Notes: generated by a model from the letters alone, not told the origin. Shown: positions 21,150-32,769, numbered from the stretch's first letter. The stretch: DNA of 64,000 bases from Muscardinus avellanarius (GCA_963383645.1 OY726571.1:76739860-76803859), one strand, 5' to 3'. Made by a program: numbers and translations.

Positions 21150-21336
21150 CTAGGCAATCCCAGTACTTAGGAAGCAAGACAGGAGAATTGCAGGTTCAAG
21201 GTCAGCCTCAGCAACTTAGTGAGGCCTTCAGCAACATAGTGAGGCCCTGTTTCAAAATAAAGATAATAAAGTAGGGCTGGGGGTAAAACTCAGAGGTAAA
21301 ATGCCCCTGGGTTCATCCTCCAGTACCAAAATAAAA
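21150..21336 (+). mobile_element. B1-dID SINE (A-type), 5' truncated
   Basis: It begins within the left monomer (CAATCCCAGTACTTAGGAAG) and runs to CCTCCAGTACCAAAATAAAA. It is paired with an opposite copy 27 bp downstream. Confidence 0.82.
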
Positions 21337-21363
21337 GGCTCAATTTTCTGAAAATTTATTATT

Positions 21364-21565
21364 ATTTTGTGGTACTGGGAATGGAACCCAAGGACATTCT
21401 ACCTCTGAGCGACACCTCCAACCCTATTTTTTTATTCTTTATTTTGAAACGGTGTCTCACTGAGTTGTGGAGGGCCTAAGTAGCTGAGGCTGTCAGCAAA
21501 CTGCGATCCTCAGGTCTCAGCCTCCCAAATGTTGGAATTACAAGCGTGCGACACCACGCCCGGCT
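21364..21565 (-). mobile_element. B1-dID SINE (A-type), antisense
   Basis: TTTTGTGGTACTGGGAATGG to CGACACCACGCCCGGCT. A short imperfect duplication (AAAATTTATTATT before, AAAATTATTTAA after) is visible. Confidence 0.87.
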
Positions 21566-22659
21566 TGCAAAATTATTTAATGTCTCTTCACACCCCCCAA
21601 AAAATAGCCTCCACCCCTATGCTATGTTATAATCATTTTCATATGACTATGTTCTTGGTGGATCCCTGACCCTCCAAGGATTCCAGACCACAAGTACTAG
21701 AAGAACATTCCTGTAACTCTCTGTACCAGCAAATCGAGCAAATTCTTTTCAGCTCAAAACTGCAGTCAAGAGATTTTCATTATCTCTAACAGCCTCTGGC
21801 TGCCTCAAACATGGAAAATAGATAAGCTGTGTGTTCTTGGGAAGGAAGGAGTGTGGTCAGCCTTGGGCAAGAAGAGTTGGAAGGAGAGTCTGAGAAGGGA
21901 AGAGCAGATCCTGCACCCCAGGAAAGAAAGAAACGGGCACTGCCAACCAGAGTTTGGATAAGTAATCCATGACACATTGGTCCTGAAATGAAATTGTGGA
22001 CAGGGAGGGGTGATGAAAACTGGCTTGCAAAGGGAGAAGCAGCAGGCGAGGGGTGTCTCAGGGACAATCCCATGGTCCTGTCCCTGAACGTGTGCGTTGG
22101 ACTCCTATTCTCACAGGCTGGTGAAGTGTCCCAGGATAGATCAGCCACAATCGACGCAGTGATTCCTCCTGTGTCAGTCCTGGGAAGATGAGCTTGCCTC
22201 CCGTGTGTGAGAAAGCAGTTTATAGACAGATGTGTTCACTGTGCCTACTGGGGTCTGGGGCCCACGAAGTGGAGTTGTGTGATTAGAAATCTCAACTATG
22301 TCTTAGGACCTGCCCCTTCATTTTCCAGAGAAGGCAATGAAAACGCAAAAGGTGAATCATGAAGCTCAGTCTGGAAACTGTTGTCTATTGCAAAGCCAGG
22401 GTTGCAAAACTCAGTCTGGGTGGATTTCACTCCATCTTGATCTTTATTGGTTTATCTAAGTTTGTATTCTAATCCACAACTTGCCTCCTGTTCTTTCCCG
22501 AGAAGGTGGGGTTCAAATCTTAAACAAATAATGATGAAATACTGGACGGATCTGGCTGTGTTTAAGAAAAGAGAGCAGAGGTGAAGTCCTTTTACAACAA
22601 GGATCAAGAACCCTGCAAAGCTCTTTGACAAAGGAACAAAAGGTTCAGTGGAGAAAGGA
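21566..22659. other. unassigned non-coding stretch
   Basis: Moderate GC. Overlapping frames at 21786-22148 (-) and 21988-22191 (+) have no recognised product. Confidence 0.35.
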
Positions 22660-22870
22660 TGCTCTTTCCAACCCACGATGCTGATCAACTGAATGGCCAC
22701 CTGCAAAAAAAGTAACTCAGAGCCAGCCCTTACACTTTTCACAAAGGTGATCTTAAAATGGATGGAAGGCCTAAAAGTAAAGGGCAAAATTCTAAAAGTT
22801 TTAGAAGAAAACATAGAACACCTGGGTGTGGTGCTGAATTTTTAGATACAACACCAAAAGCTGAGTCTGT
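22660..22870 (+). mobile_element. L1 ORF2 remnant
   Basis: AAAATGGATGGAAGGCCTAA, TTTTAGAAGAAAACATAGAA and TTAGATACAACACCAAAAGC are the conserved 3' portion of L1 ORF2. Short, with many substitutions. Confidence 0.7.
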
Positions 22871-23107
22871 GAAGGAATCTCAGCCTAGGTTGTTCTCCAC
22901 AAGTCTATCCACCGCACGCATGTGTACAGACCGCTTTCTTTCCATCTTTTTGGAAAGAGTGTGGTATAGGGAAGGAGGACTGATCATTGGACCAAGCCGA
23001 AAGACTGAGTTCTAGTGAAAGCTTCATCACTCCTCAGCTGAGTCCCCTGTGGCAAATAAGTTTTCCCCAACTGAAAGGCCTCATCTGTCAAGTTAGCATA
23101 TAATCAT

Positions 23108-23277
23108 AGTAACCTTCCCAATACTTGGGAGGTTGAGACAGAAGGATCTCAGGTGTGAAGGCAGCCTCGGCAACTTAGTGAGACCCTGTTTCAAAGTGAG
23201 AAAAATATATAGCGGGGGATGTAGCTCAGAGGTAGAATGTCTCTAGTTCAAACAACAGTTAAATAAATAAATAAATA
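23108..23277 (+). mobile_element. B1-dID SINE (A-type), 5' truncated
   Basis: From CCTTCCCAATACTTGGGAGG to GTCTCTAGTTCAAACAACAG, with an (AAAT)n tail at 23261-23277. Confidence 0.78.
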
Positions 23278-23389
23278 CCTAGTATTCAGAGGGTTCTCAA
23301 AAGATAAAAATATGAAAACATTTCATCAGATAATGATTATAATTTTGTTGCATATAAAATCATTTGGAGAGTTATTTATTATTTATTTA

Positions 23390-23595
23390 ATTTTATTTTT
23401 GTGGTACTGGGGATGGAACCCAGAGGCTTTCGACCTCCAGGCTATACTCCCAAGCCTATTTTATATTATATTTGGAAAGAGGATCTACATTATTGAGAGC
23501 CTTACTAAGTAGCTGAGGCTGGCTGCGAACCTGCGATCCTCCTGTCTCAGCCTCCCAAGTACTGGGATTACAAGCGTGTGCCACTTCACCTGGCT
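23390..23595 (-). mobile_element. B1-dID SINE (B-type), antisense
   Basis: TTTTTGTGGTACTGGGGATG to GTGCCACTTCACCTGGCT. Carries the intermediate signature TATTTGGAAAGAGGATCT with the CTCACTAAGTAGCTGAGG segment retained. Confidence 0.85.
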
Positions 23596-23604
23596 GGAGA
23601 CATT

Positions 23605-23606
<2 letters not shown>

Positions 23607-23651
<45 letters not shown>

Positions 23652-23857
23652 ATTATTATTACTATTATTATTAGTGGTGGTGGTACTGGGGTTCCTGGAA
23701 ACCCTTCTACCTCTGGGCTACACTCCCAGACCTATTTTATACTTTTATTTGGAAAGAGGGTCTCTTAAGCTAGGAAGGCTGGCTTTGAACCTGCGCGATC
23801 CTCCTGTCTCCGCCTCCCAAGCACGGGGATTACAAGCGTGCGCCTCCACGCCCGGCC
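23607..23857 (-). mobile_element. C-type B1-dID SINE with (TTA)n tail, antisense
   Basis: A (TTA)n tract at 23607-23673 is the tail. The body runs TGGTGGTGGTACTGGGGTTC to CGCCTCCACGCCCGGCC with the C-type segment TCTCTTAAGCTAGGAAGGC. It lies only 11 bp from the preceding SINE in the same orientation. Confidence 0.88.
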
Positions 23858-24831
23858 TGGAAAGATTTTTAAATTGCAGAGTTCTGCACGTTCTCTCATC
23901 TCCGCCCCTGGACTCCGGATTGATCAACTCTAGGGCGGAGCCTGGGAGTCTGCATGCTAGCTTTTCCCTGCTGAACCAGTGGCAAGCCATCCAGGCACTC
24001 CAGTTTGAGAAACAATGTGGTAAGTCACAAAATGATAGGTAGGTATAATCCATAATCCATACACAGTGTATTTCTTCCATTCTGATATGGTTTCTCAGTT
24101 TTCTGGGTGCTCTAATCAAGTCCAGGGGAAAGGTCAATGTGACCACCACAGGAGGTACTGGCAGTAATGTACAGTGGCAGAGGAGAAGTTGGTCCAAGGA
24201 TTTCTGGGAGTCGCTGCATTCAGAATGAGATTCTAAGGGGGCGTCCCTGGGACAGGTTGAGGGTCAAGTGCTGGGTCCTCTCTATCTCTGACTTTCATCC
24301 AATCTTGCCATGAGTCAAAATGTTCACAATAACCTACTTCATTTTAACATTAAATCCTATTGTTTTCTAAGAAAAAGCCTAACAGAAAAATTTTGCTTTC
24401 TTATATATCACTGCAAACCATTGCCTTCTCTAATTACGTCTTTGTAAGGAGCTAAATAAGAGTTTGGGGCAGGTAGGCCTGTGAGGGCTGCCACGAGCAG
24501 GATGCTTTTAACACTAAAGAGAATCTTTAGGGAAACCACATTTAAAAGAATATTTCTTTTCCCCCGAATGCATTAAACCTTCCTAAGGGACTGCTCATAA
24601 CGTGAGGTAGGAAAATAAACAAAACAGTCTTACTCTATTGTGCTTGTCTTAGAGTTGTCCTAATTCATGACCAACAAATACTAAAATAGGATTGCCATGG
24701 AAAACTGGAGAAGCCTGTGATTGTAGCTTAATTTCATATAATAGATTTCCTTTTGGTAAAAATGTATGTGATGTTTATGAATGAAAAAGCAGTGATGAAA
24801 ATAGTAGCTTTAATTCTTCTAAAACTGAATA
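23858..24831. other. unassigned non-coding stretch
   Basis: Unique-looking DNA with no recognised gene or repeat. Frames at 23674-24042 and 23745-24197 start inside the SINE and are not genes. Confidence 0.35.
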
Positions 24832-25005
24832 CTTTTTTTTGGTGGGGGGCAAAGGCACTCTACCACTAAGCTATATCTCTTGACCTTCCTCCGCCCTTTT
24901 TTTTAAAAACAAGTTTCATTAAACTGCCCAGGTTTGGTCTAGAACTTTTGATCCACCTGTCTCGGCATCCCAAATTGCTGGAATTATGGGCTTGTGCCAC
25001 ACCTA
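24832..25005 (-). mobile_element. old B1-dID-like SINE, antisense
   Basis: TTTTTTTTGGTGGGGGGCAA, CACTCTACCACTAAGCTATA, then a degraded left monomer ending TTGTGCCACACCTAGG. High divergence indicates an old copy. Confidence 0.65.
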
Positions 25006-25049
25006 GGGAAGGCAGATCTTTCATAGAAGAAAACTGGCAAGTCTGTGGA

Positions 25050-25235
25050 ATTCCATTCTGAGATCTGATGGTATGTGGCCTTAGGAAGGTGACTGAACCT
25101 CTCTGAGCCTTATTTGAACTTCCTCTTATAATGGGACTCTCTTAGCAAAGAGTCTTTATGAGGGTCATGTGCAAAGCCCCTACCATGTTGCCAGGCACGT
25201 GAACTGTTCAGTACTTGTTAGTTCTTTTCCTGTTT
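25050..25235 (+). mobile_element. MIR SINE
   Basis: TGTGGCCTTAGGAAGGTGAC and TGAACCTCTCTGAGCCTTAT are the MIR core. TTGCCAGGCACGTGAACTG is its 3' part. Confidence 0.8.
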
Positions 25236-25361
25236 ACCTTATAGTTTCACAGTAGGTTTTTAGCAAGCCATTTGTTTGCTCACTGGGGACAGGAATGGTT
25301 AGAGTCTGGTTGACCTCTCTTTGTAGTAAGAAAATAGGGGTAAGAAAACAGAGGAGCAAGG

Positions 25362-25365
<4 letters not shown>

Positions 25366-25408
<43 letters not shown>
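25366..25408. repeat. (GT)n microsatellite
   Basis: About 21 GT units, not linked to an obvious SINE tail. Confidence 0.96.
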
Positions 25409-25410
<2 letters not shown>

Positions 25411-25957
25411 ATACGTGGTGTTTAGTCAGTGTGGTAGGGGGACAAAGATTTTAAAAATTCATACCCATTTCAAGGTTTAAAACCTTCTCGGCACAGAGAC
25501 GATTTTCTGTTTCATTTCTTTATCTCCAGTCCTCGGCATAGAAGACACCATTGCCATTAATGTTGATGGTACAAGAAGGTTTGAGGAAAGGAGGAGTCTG
25601 GGGGTGGGTGGGGGCAAGAAAGGACTGTAGGATGAGAAGAAAGAAAAGCTTACCTGAAACAGAAAAGAACCCTTCTGTTGATTTTGCTTTCCATGTGCTC
25701 AGGTGGAATGCTTGCTCATGTTTTCATGGATTTTCTGATATATACCTATGTGCTACAGGACGGACATAGATGCTGAGGATGGGGACAGAGAGAGAGGGAC
25801 TACAAGCATAAACACCCACATGCAGGGCTTAGTCACCTGTCTGCCTGAATAACATTCTCCTGGGAGAGAAACAATTGCCAAAGCCATAGACAAAACTGGA
25901 GGGGTACCCAGTACGCTAGTGGTATTTAAGCGACAGTCTAAGGTCAAATGTCCCATA
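25409..25957. other. unassigned non-coding stretch
   Basis: Purine-rich around 25560-25670. No gene or repeat recognised. Confidence 0.35.
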
Positions 25958-25974
25958 ACATGTGTTTATTTCTT

Positions 25975-26185
25975 CTTTTTTTTTTTCAGGTCTGGGGATG
26001 GAACCCAGGGGCATTCAGCCTCTGAGCTACACCCCCTGCCCTATTTTTTATTCTTTATTTTGAAACCGGGTCTCACTGAGTTGCAGAAGGCCTCACTAAG
26101 TAGCTGAGGCTGTCCGCGAACCGCGATTCTCCGGTCTCAGCCTCCCAAATGCTGGGATTACAAGTGTGCGCCACCACGCCCAGCT
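25975..26185 (-). mobile_element. B1-dID SINE (A-type) with perfect 17-bp target duplication
   Basis: T-run and CAGGTCTGGGGATGGAACCC to CGCCACCACGCCCAGCT. ACATGTGTTTATTTCTT occurs at 25958-25974 and again at 26186-26202 without mismatch, defining the insertion exactly. Confidence 0.95.
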
Positions 26186-26202
26186 ACATGTGTTTATTTC
26201 TT

Positions 26203-27497
26203 AACAGCTTAGAAAGTGTATCTTTTATCATTTATGTTGAAGATCATTTCTGGGGTCTATGTTTCCTCATAGCCCCGAGACTGATTCAACAGAATAGAAA
26301 ACCCAAGATTTGAAAATTTGTTGTATTCATTGCAGTACCTCAGTGGGCCATAAAATAATAGAATATCGAAGTAGAATTCCCTTGTTTTATTAATAAGGAA
26401 ACTGAGGATGTGAAAATATAAAACATGCCTTTTGTAAGATGACTCCAGGCAAGGCCAGAGACACCGGAAAAACTCAGACATTGCAGCTTGCAGTCAAAGA
26501 GATTTGCCTATGTTTAATACATAATATAACTTGTATGACCAGGTTGCTTTCTTTTATTAGTGTTTATTTAGAGGTTGTTTCTTTATAAAAAAAAATTCCT
26601 ATTTGTTCTGATGCGTATGTATCTTTTTCTTTGTACATCATTTTCCTCTTATAAAAGTTCTGTCAACACAGCCATTCTTTCTGTATTTGTGATTTGAGGA
26701 CTGACTGACCAGAGTCATTCCTAAGAGGGCTATGTTCCTAAGAGAACAAAATTGTTTATAAACTGTTCTTTTTCTTTAACTCTAGAAAGGACTGCTCTAG
26801 AAAAGAGCCATGCATTTCTTTTTCTCACCTAGAGTTATTTCGAGGTGAAAAACTTCATGATCACTCTGGACTGTATCATTCTACAAGTAGACTCCGAAGA
26901 TCCCTTAAAAAGCCTCAGAAGTTCTTAATGACCCTACAGGGCACTGGAGACCCTATCAATTTGTTTATCAATTTGCAGCTCTGATTTCATGACGTGCAAA
27001 ACACCAGTAAAAGAAAAAGCTTCTGCTTGAATATTTTAGAGATTACAAAGAAATACAACACAATCGCTGTAGACCCGTGTGCTTGCCAAGGCTGGTTTTT
27101 ATTATTATACATATGAAGAGAATTCTCTGTTCGCCAACATCTATAAAGGGGCTGATTAACTCGGCTCTGCAGTAATTGTTTAATATTAAATCAGTCCAAA
27201 ATTTTAGGGCATGTTTCTCAGAAACCCTTTATCTTGCATCAGGTGGATATCTAGACAGTATAGCATCTGGCAATTTTGAGGTTACAAAAGAGGGGGGAAA
27301 AAAAGGGATAATGTGCATTTTCCAAGTCTTAGTTGAAACTCTACAGTTTTTATAACTTGTTGATGGGCATAAAATTTTTTAAAATTCTTTTTCAAGAAAT
27401 GAAAAAGTGCTCAAAGTAAAGGGTTCAACCTTTAGAGGCGACACCTTCTAGGTTACCTACATCATTAGATATTTTCTCAGTAGGTAGAAATGATTCG
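26203..27497. other. unassigned non-coding stretch (1.3 kb, SINE-free)
   Basis: AT-rich unique-looking DNA with no gene or repeat recognised. Confidence 0.35.
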
Positions 27498-27507
27498 AAG
27501 GTGCTTT

Positions 27508-27695
27508 TTTTTTTTTTTTTTTTGGTGGTACTGGGGTTCCTGGAAGCCCTTCTACCTCCGGGCTACACTCCCAGACCTATATTTGGAAACAGGGTCTCCT
27601 AAGCCAGCGCGCGCAGCTGGCTTCGAACCTGCGCGATCCTCCTGTCTCCGCCTCCCAAGCGCGGGGATTACAAGCATGCGCCACCACGCCCGGCC
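27508..27695 (-). mobile_element. young C-type B1-dID SINE, antisense
   Basis: A long T-run, then TTCCTGGAAGCCCTTCTACC and a left monomer with intact CpGs, GCGCCACCACGCCCGGCC. AAGGTGCTTTT is duplicated at 27498-27508 and 27697-27707. The internal AAGCCAGCGCGCGCAGCTGG carries extra CG units. Confidence 0.93.
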
Positions 27696-27732
27696 TAAGG
27701 TGCTTTTAATAATAAAAAAAATCAAGAGTAAT

Positions 27733-27950
27733 CCATGTGTGGTGGCACACGTTTGTAATCCCAGCATTCGGGAGGTGCAGACTATTAGGATCATGGTTTG
27801 CAGACAGCCTCAGCTATTTAGTGAGTCCATTCACAACTCAGATTCTGTTTCAAAACTAAAAAAGACTAAAAAATACGGCTGGGGGTATAGCTCAAAGGTA
27901 AAATGCCCCTGGGTTCCATCCTCAGTAACACACACACACACACACACAGA
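27733..27950 (+). mobile_element. B1-dID SINE (A-type) with (CA)n tail
   Basis: CATGTGTGGTGGCACACGTT to TGGGTTCCATCCTCAGTAAC, then (CA)n to 27950. Head-to-head with the preceding SINE across a 37-bp gap. Confidence 0.87.
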
Positions 27951-28904
27951 AAGACTTTTGCAAATCTCCTGAGTCTTACAATATTATTTCAAGATTTATT
28001 TTAAAAATAAGGCTTCTTTTTTTTTTCTTCACTTTTTTTTCTTTTGGCAGAGAAGCCAAAAACATGGAAGAAATTCTCTGTGAAACTGCATTTAGGATCC
28101 ACAGCCCACTATAACCATTTTCAGGAAAATGAATCCTAAAGAGGTCTCCTGGTCTAGTGATCCTAGGAGTGAAACCCTATTACTTTAACTCTGGGTTAAG
28201 ATTGGTGTTGACCTGACAGCTTCAGAATTCCTATTTCTCTTCTTTATCTCATCTGCCCCTTAGTCTCCCTGAAATCTTAATCCCAGGGACATGGGACCTA
28301 TCTTTCCCATCACAAAGTTTTGCAGAAAAACAGCCTAAGCAAGGATGGGATGACGAAAGCAGCCAGGTGCCCTCTCCACCCCGTGCTCCCTGGGCCAGGC
28401 TTTGCTGACCCGCCACTGCAGTTACCTGCATCACTAAACAGTCTGGAAAGAGGCTGCCGGGATAACACACCTACACTTTCTCCTCAACATCACCAGGGCT
28501 CATTGGATCCATTCAGCACATACCTGCGCCTACATTTATGCTCATAGTTCTAGAAACGCAAATTTCGGGTGCAGTGGACCTTAACCTAGCGTGACAGGCG
28601 TTTTGAAAACCCAGTAACTTTTCTCTGCTGACAGTCTTCAGGTTATCAGCTGTCCTGGTCCCACAGGCAGTGCAAGTGATCTGCTGCCCTCTTTTGAATT
28701 TTAGGGCACACTGCACCATAAATAGGGCCAAGTGCCTCCGGTCAGTCTCTACTCCCAGTCCAGGGAAGCTTCTACCTCCTGGCCAACCCAGGGCTTTCCG
28801 GAACCGTACCTCAACTCTCCCAGGAGTTCTGCTCTCCGTGAGGGGCTCTTCTGTTGTGTAGCAAATAGCTGAATCTATTTGCTAAGCAGCAAAGGAAGGA
28901 TAAG
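27951..28904. other. unassigned non-coding stretch
   Basis: Mixed composition with no recognised gene. Small frames between 28249 and 28861 occur on both strands and show no domain. Confidence 0.35.
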
Positions 28905-29059
28905 CCCTGAAATTATTTTTAATTTTTTTCAACTTTATTGAGATATAACTGACATACAATATTGTCTATGTTTATGGTACAGAACTGGGTGTTTTGACCT
29001 ACATTGTAAAATGTCAACCACAATCATGCTGGTGAGCATATCCAGGACCTCACATCCTC

Positions 29060-29100
<41 letters not shown>

Positions 29101-29540
29101 ATGTGGTGAAATGCTTAGGCTCCACCCTCTTAGAAGACGTTAAGTACACACTACAGTACAGTAGTTACAGTTACCATGCCCTACATTGGTCCTAGCAGTT
29201 CTTCATCTTATATAACTGGAAGTTTGTGCCCTGTGACCAACATCTCCTCCTCTCTCTCTTTCCCTCAACCGCCTTGCTCAGCTCTACTTTCAGGAGTTTT
29301 ACTTCTTAGATTCCAGACGTACAAGCGTGATCTCACAGTATCTGTATTTCTGTGCCTGGCTTCCTGTATTTCTGGCCCAATGCCTTCCAGGTTGGCCCCT
29401 GTTATCACATGTGGCAGAATCCCTTTCTTTTTTAAGGGTGAATAATATTCCATTGTGCATATCCATATGCTACATTTTCTGGACTCATTTATCCCACAAA
29501 GAACACTTAGGTTGTTTCCATATCTTCGTTCTTGTGCAAC
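28905..29540 (-). mobile_element. old L1 (L1M-like) 3' region, antisense
   Basis: TTCAACTTTATTGAGATATA, CTGACATACAATATTGTCTA, GGTGAATAATATTCCATTGT and TTAGGTTGTTTCCATATCTT are hallmarks of antisense L1 3' sequence. A (GT)n tract at 29063-29099 interrupts it. Confidence 0.78.
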
Positions 29541-29956
29541 TTCTCTTGCCTTGATCAGATCTATTGCCCAGGAGGCTGTCCCCTCTGGCCCGATTTATTC
29601 ATTGCTTTAGAGCACCCACATACAATTCTAGTGATAAGCACTCTGAATAGAAGAAGCATGCCAGAATGTGTTTCCAGAGCCTCTCCAGCAGTTCATATCT
29701 GTCCTTCCACCAGTAGTGAGTTGCGGATCGTACCGGAGAGAGAGGGTCACAGAGACAGGGAACAGCAAAGCTTCCATCCCACCCCCTGCCTGTCTCTCCA
29801 AATCATCGCTCTTTAAAACCCTGGCTGTCCACCTCCTGCCTCTTCCCAGAGAGCCTCTCCCCAGTCCCCCCATGACCCCTAGTCGCCTCCTCCACTGCTT
29901 CCTCCACTGAATGAATATAGGAAAGAGCCAATGAGACTATGCTCCTTTAGGAGACT
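29541..29956. other. unassigned non-coding stretch
   Basis: C-rich patches. Possibly a continuation of the older L1, but not recognisable. Confidence 0.3.
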
Positions 29957-29973
29957 GGTTTCCGTCCATTTTC

Positions 29974-30163
29974 TCTTTTTAATTTTTTATTGGTGCACTG
30001 TGGTCATACAACTTAATGGGGTACAAGATGGCAGAGGCATCCGTGCACACATTCCTCATTTGGCTTTTCCCCAATTCCCGCCCCATTCCTTCCCCCTCCC
30101 TCCTTCTCATGTTGGCTTAGGACTGACTTCGACGTGTTTGTGAATGTGCATCATGCACCTTAG
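29974..30163 (-). mobile_element. L1 3'-end insertion, antisense
   Basis: CTTTTTAATTTTTTATTGGTGC, i.e. an ACCAATAAAAAATT end in the sense direction, then a C-rich segment CCCCATTCCTTCCCCCTCCC. A 17-bp duplication with two mismatches, GGTTTCCGTCCATTTTC at 29957 and GGTTTCTGTCCAGTTTC at 30164, brackets it. A related copy lies at 56338-56842. Confidence 0.75.
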
Positions 30164-30180
30164 GGTTTCTGTCCAGTTTC

Positions 30181-30556
30181 TACAGCCGTTGCTCTACCTG
30201 TTTCTCTCGTGATTTTCAGACTTGGTCATAAGACACTGTTCCCCCAAGCCTGCCTCTTTGCCATAACCATCTGACAGTGAGAATGGCTGGTCCCTAACAG
30301 CAGAGAAGGAAGAATGACCACCCTGTAGTCCTGCTGGGAGTTGAGGGATAGATGGCATTGCTTTGTGGTGGCAGAAGAGATACTAAAGATTTCTGATAGC
30401 CCCCATCAGGCCACTGGGTTAAAGGTCACCAGCAATACAGACACCCTCATGACCCTTGGGCAAGCATCCCTCTGCGGCATGGCTGGCCTCCTGGGCATGG
30501 GCCAGGGCCCTGGACATAGACAGGCATGCACTTCATTTAAAATGCTTTGCCATCTC
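30181..30556. other. unassigned non-coding stretch
   Basis: Unique-looking DNA. Nothing recognised. Confidence 0.35.
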
Positions 30557-30567
30557 TGTCTTGAAAT

Positions 30568-30824
30568 AATAATAATAATAATAATAATAATAATTATTAT
30601 TATTATTATTATTATTATTATTTTCTAGTACTGGCGATAGAACCCAGGGGCTTTCAACCTCTGGACTACACTCCCAGATTTATTTTCTATTTTATTTGGA
30701 AACAGGGTCTCACTAAGTTGCTGAGAGCCTCACTAAGTAGCTGAGGCTGGCTTCAAACCTGCGCGATCCTCCTGCCTCAGCCTCCCAAGTACTGGGATTA
30801 CAAGTGTGCGCCACCATGCCTGGT
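30568..30824 (-). mobile_element. B1-dID SINE (B-type) with self-complementary tail
   Basis: The tail on the + strand reads (AAT)n then (ATT)n (about 30565-30622), so it is palindromic. The body runs TTTTCTAGTACTGGCGATAG to CACCATGCCTGGT. TGTCTTGAAAT at 30557-30567 and 30825-30835 is a perfect 11-bp target duplication. Confidence 0.93.
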
Positions 30825-30835
30825 TGTCTTGAAAT

Positions 30836-32569
30836 TCTTAATGGTTTTTGAACAAGGAACCCATCTTCCCTTTTTGTGCGGGCCCCATAGATTCTGTAGC
30901 TGGTTCAGCCCAGTCCCAAGACAGCCTATCTTCTAATGGGATGATGGGAGTTTAAGTGGTTATTTATCTTGGGCCTGTGGTTTGACTGGTACCTGTTGTG
31001 GTTTTCTTAGCTCACATGTCTGCTTGTATAGGGCAAGGCGGCATAGCTGACTGGCAGTTACAGTCTCGGGGCTGCAGGTTTGGTCAATTACAGAGAGAGA
31101 AACTTCCCATGGAGAACCGTGTGATGTGCCCAGAAGGAATCATCATGGCAGGTAGAATGAAGCTGAGAAATTCTGCATGGAGGAGAGAGTTCAGTGCAAA
31201 AGAGAGCGGTTCACAAGCGGCTCCCGGGGCAATCCTGTGGTGTCTATGAGGAAGAGACGAGGAAAGCTGTTTCTTCCCGATTCCTCCTTCTCAACCAGAG
31301 CCACAAGGCCCCTGACATATCCTCAGCTAATGTTTCTTTCTCTTTTTTGGGCTTTGTTTTGTTTCTGTTTACTGTGGATCCTGCCTGAGCTTTTGCAGAG
31401 AAGCACTATATCAACACGGTTTGTTTTATTAGGACGCTGTGTCATATCATCTATCTCCTGCTCGCCTTGGGTTGACGCAGGGTTGCCCTTGTGGACAAAC
31501 ATATGTGGATACATATTATCACAATCACCACCAAATAGCATTATGGAGCACCCACGACCGTATTAGATGCTACAGACAGACATGCAAGAGCACACATAAC
31601 AGTTTAATAGCATTAAAAAAAGAATGCTTTTTCTCTTTCATTCGACTTGCTGAAAAACAAAACAAAAACAGACGATATTTTCCCTTCTGCGCCTGCTGCA
31701 TGGTGGCAAGAAAGACCTCTACAACATATAAAGCTCTTATCTTGGTTCATTCCCCACAGAATAATAGATCAGTCGGAGCTCTGATGCTGTTTTAATAATG
31801 TACAATTTACAATTCATTGGTTACCAAGCACTCACAGTATAATTAATTTTACAGACCTGTTCAGCAAATCCACATGGCTTTGTACAATATGGGGGAGTGG
31901 TAGTGTCAGGGGAAGGGGGGCTGGGACAGGAGGACAAAAGGAGAAAGCCATCTCCTCTCCTCTTTCGTATCTAAGTAGCCTGAGTCTGCACCAGCCGGGC
32001 AGATTGGCAGGTCACTGTCACAGCTGAAGGACAGATTGAGTTTGACGTATAAACACCTCCCCAGCAAAAAGTTTGACACCAGCAAACACTGTGATCCTTA
32101 TGGGTACTGCATCCTGTCTCCTGGGCGCATCACACTAAGGAAGCCTGGTGATCAAACCACAGAACATGTCAAGCAACACTTCCTTTCTTTTAGAAATGAA
32201 ACAATGCCCCACTCCCTTAACTAGACTCTTCCTTAAATCAGTATTAAGTGGCTGTGGCCAAGCTCTCCTTCCCAAAAGTGCGTAGCAAATGCACCAAACG
32301 GAAGCAGGGGGAAGAGAGAAAGAAAGATCCCCTCCTTCCTTTCTTCACCCTATGAAGTGTCATCCTTGAAAGGGCCTCTGGGAAACCCACAGAAATTTCT
32401 CAAAGCAAAATAAAATGTACCGTGTCTATTCTGACCAACAATTTCCTCTGTTCTGAGATTCTAGGCTTCCCCAAAGAGTTATGTGATTGTTTATCCTTGA
32501 ACCAGTTTGTCCAGGTGGGAACGTTTGTTCAATTGCTTATTATTGTCATCCTTAAAAAAGCAGAACATA
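30836..32569. other. unassigned non-coding stretch (1.7 kb, SINE-free)
   Basis: No recognised repeat. Overlapping frames at 30998-31795 on both strands show no domain. The 31790-31890 portion is AT-rich and unique-looking. Confidence 0.35.
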
Positions 32570-32769
32570 GCTGGGCGTGGCAGCGCACGCTTGGAATCCC
32601 CGCGGTTGGGAGGCAGAGACAGGAGGATCGCGCAGGTTCGAAGCCAGACGCGCTGGCTTAAGAGACCCTGTTTCCAAAAATAAAAAAGCATAAGATAGGT
32701 CTGAAAGTGTAGCTCGGAGGTAGAAGGGCTTCTAGGAACCCCAGTACCACCACAAAAAAAAAAAAAAAA
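32570..32769 (+). mobile_element. C-type B1-dID SINE
   Basis: AGCTGGGCGTGGCAGCGCAC; box-B-like GGTTCGAAGCC; GCGCTGGCTTAAGAGACCC; tail CCCCAGTACCACC plus poly(A). Little diverged. Confidence 0.92.

Noticed and set aside
32570..32769. Box-B-like GGTTCGAAGCC as a tRNA gene
   Set aside because: It is the Pol III promoter of a B1-dID SINE. No cloverleaf could be drawn.
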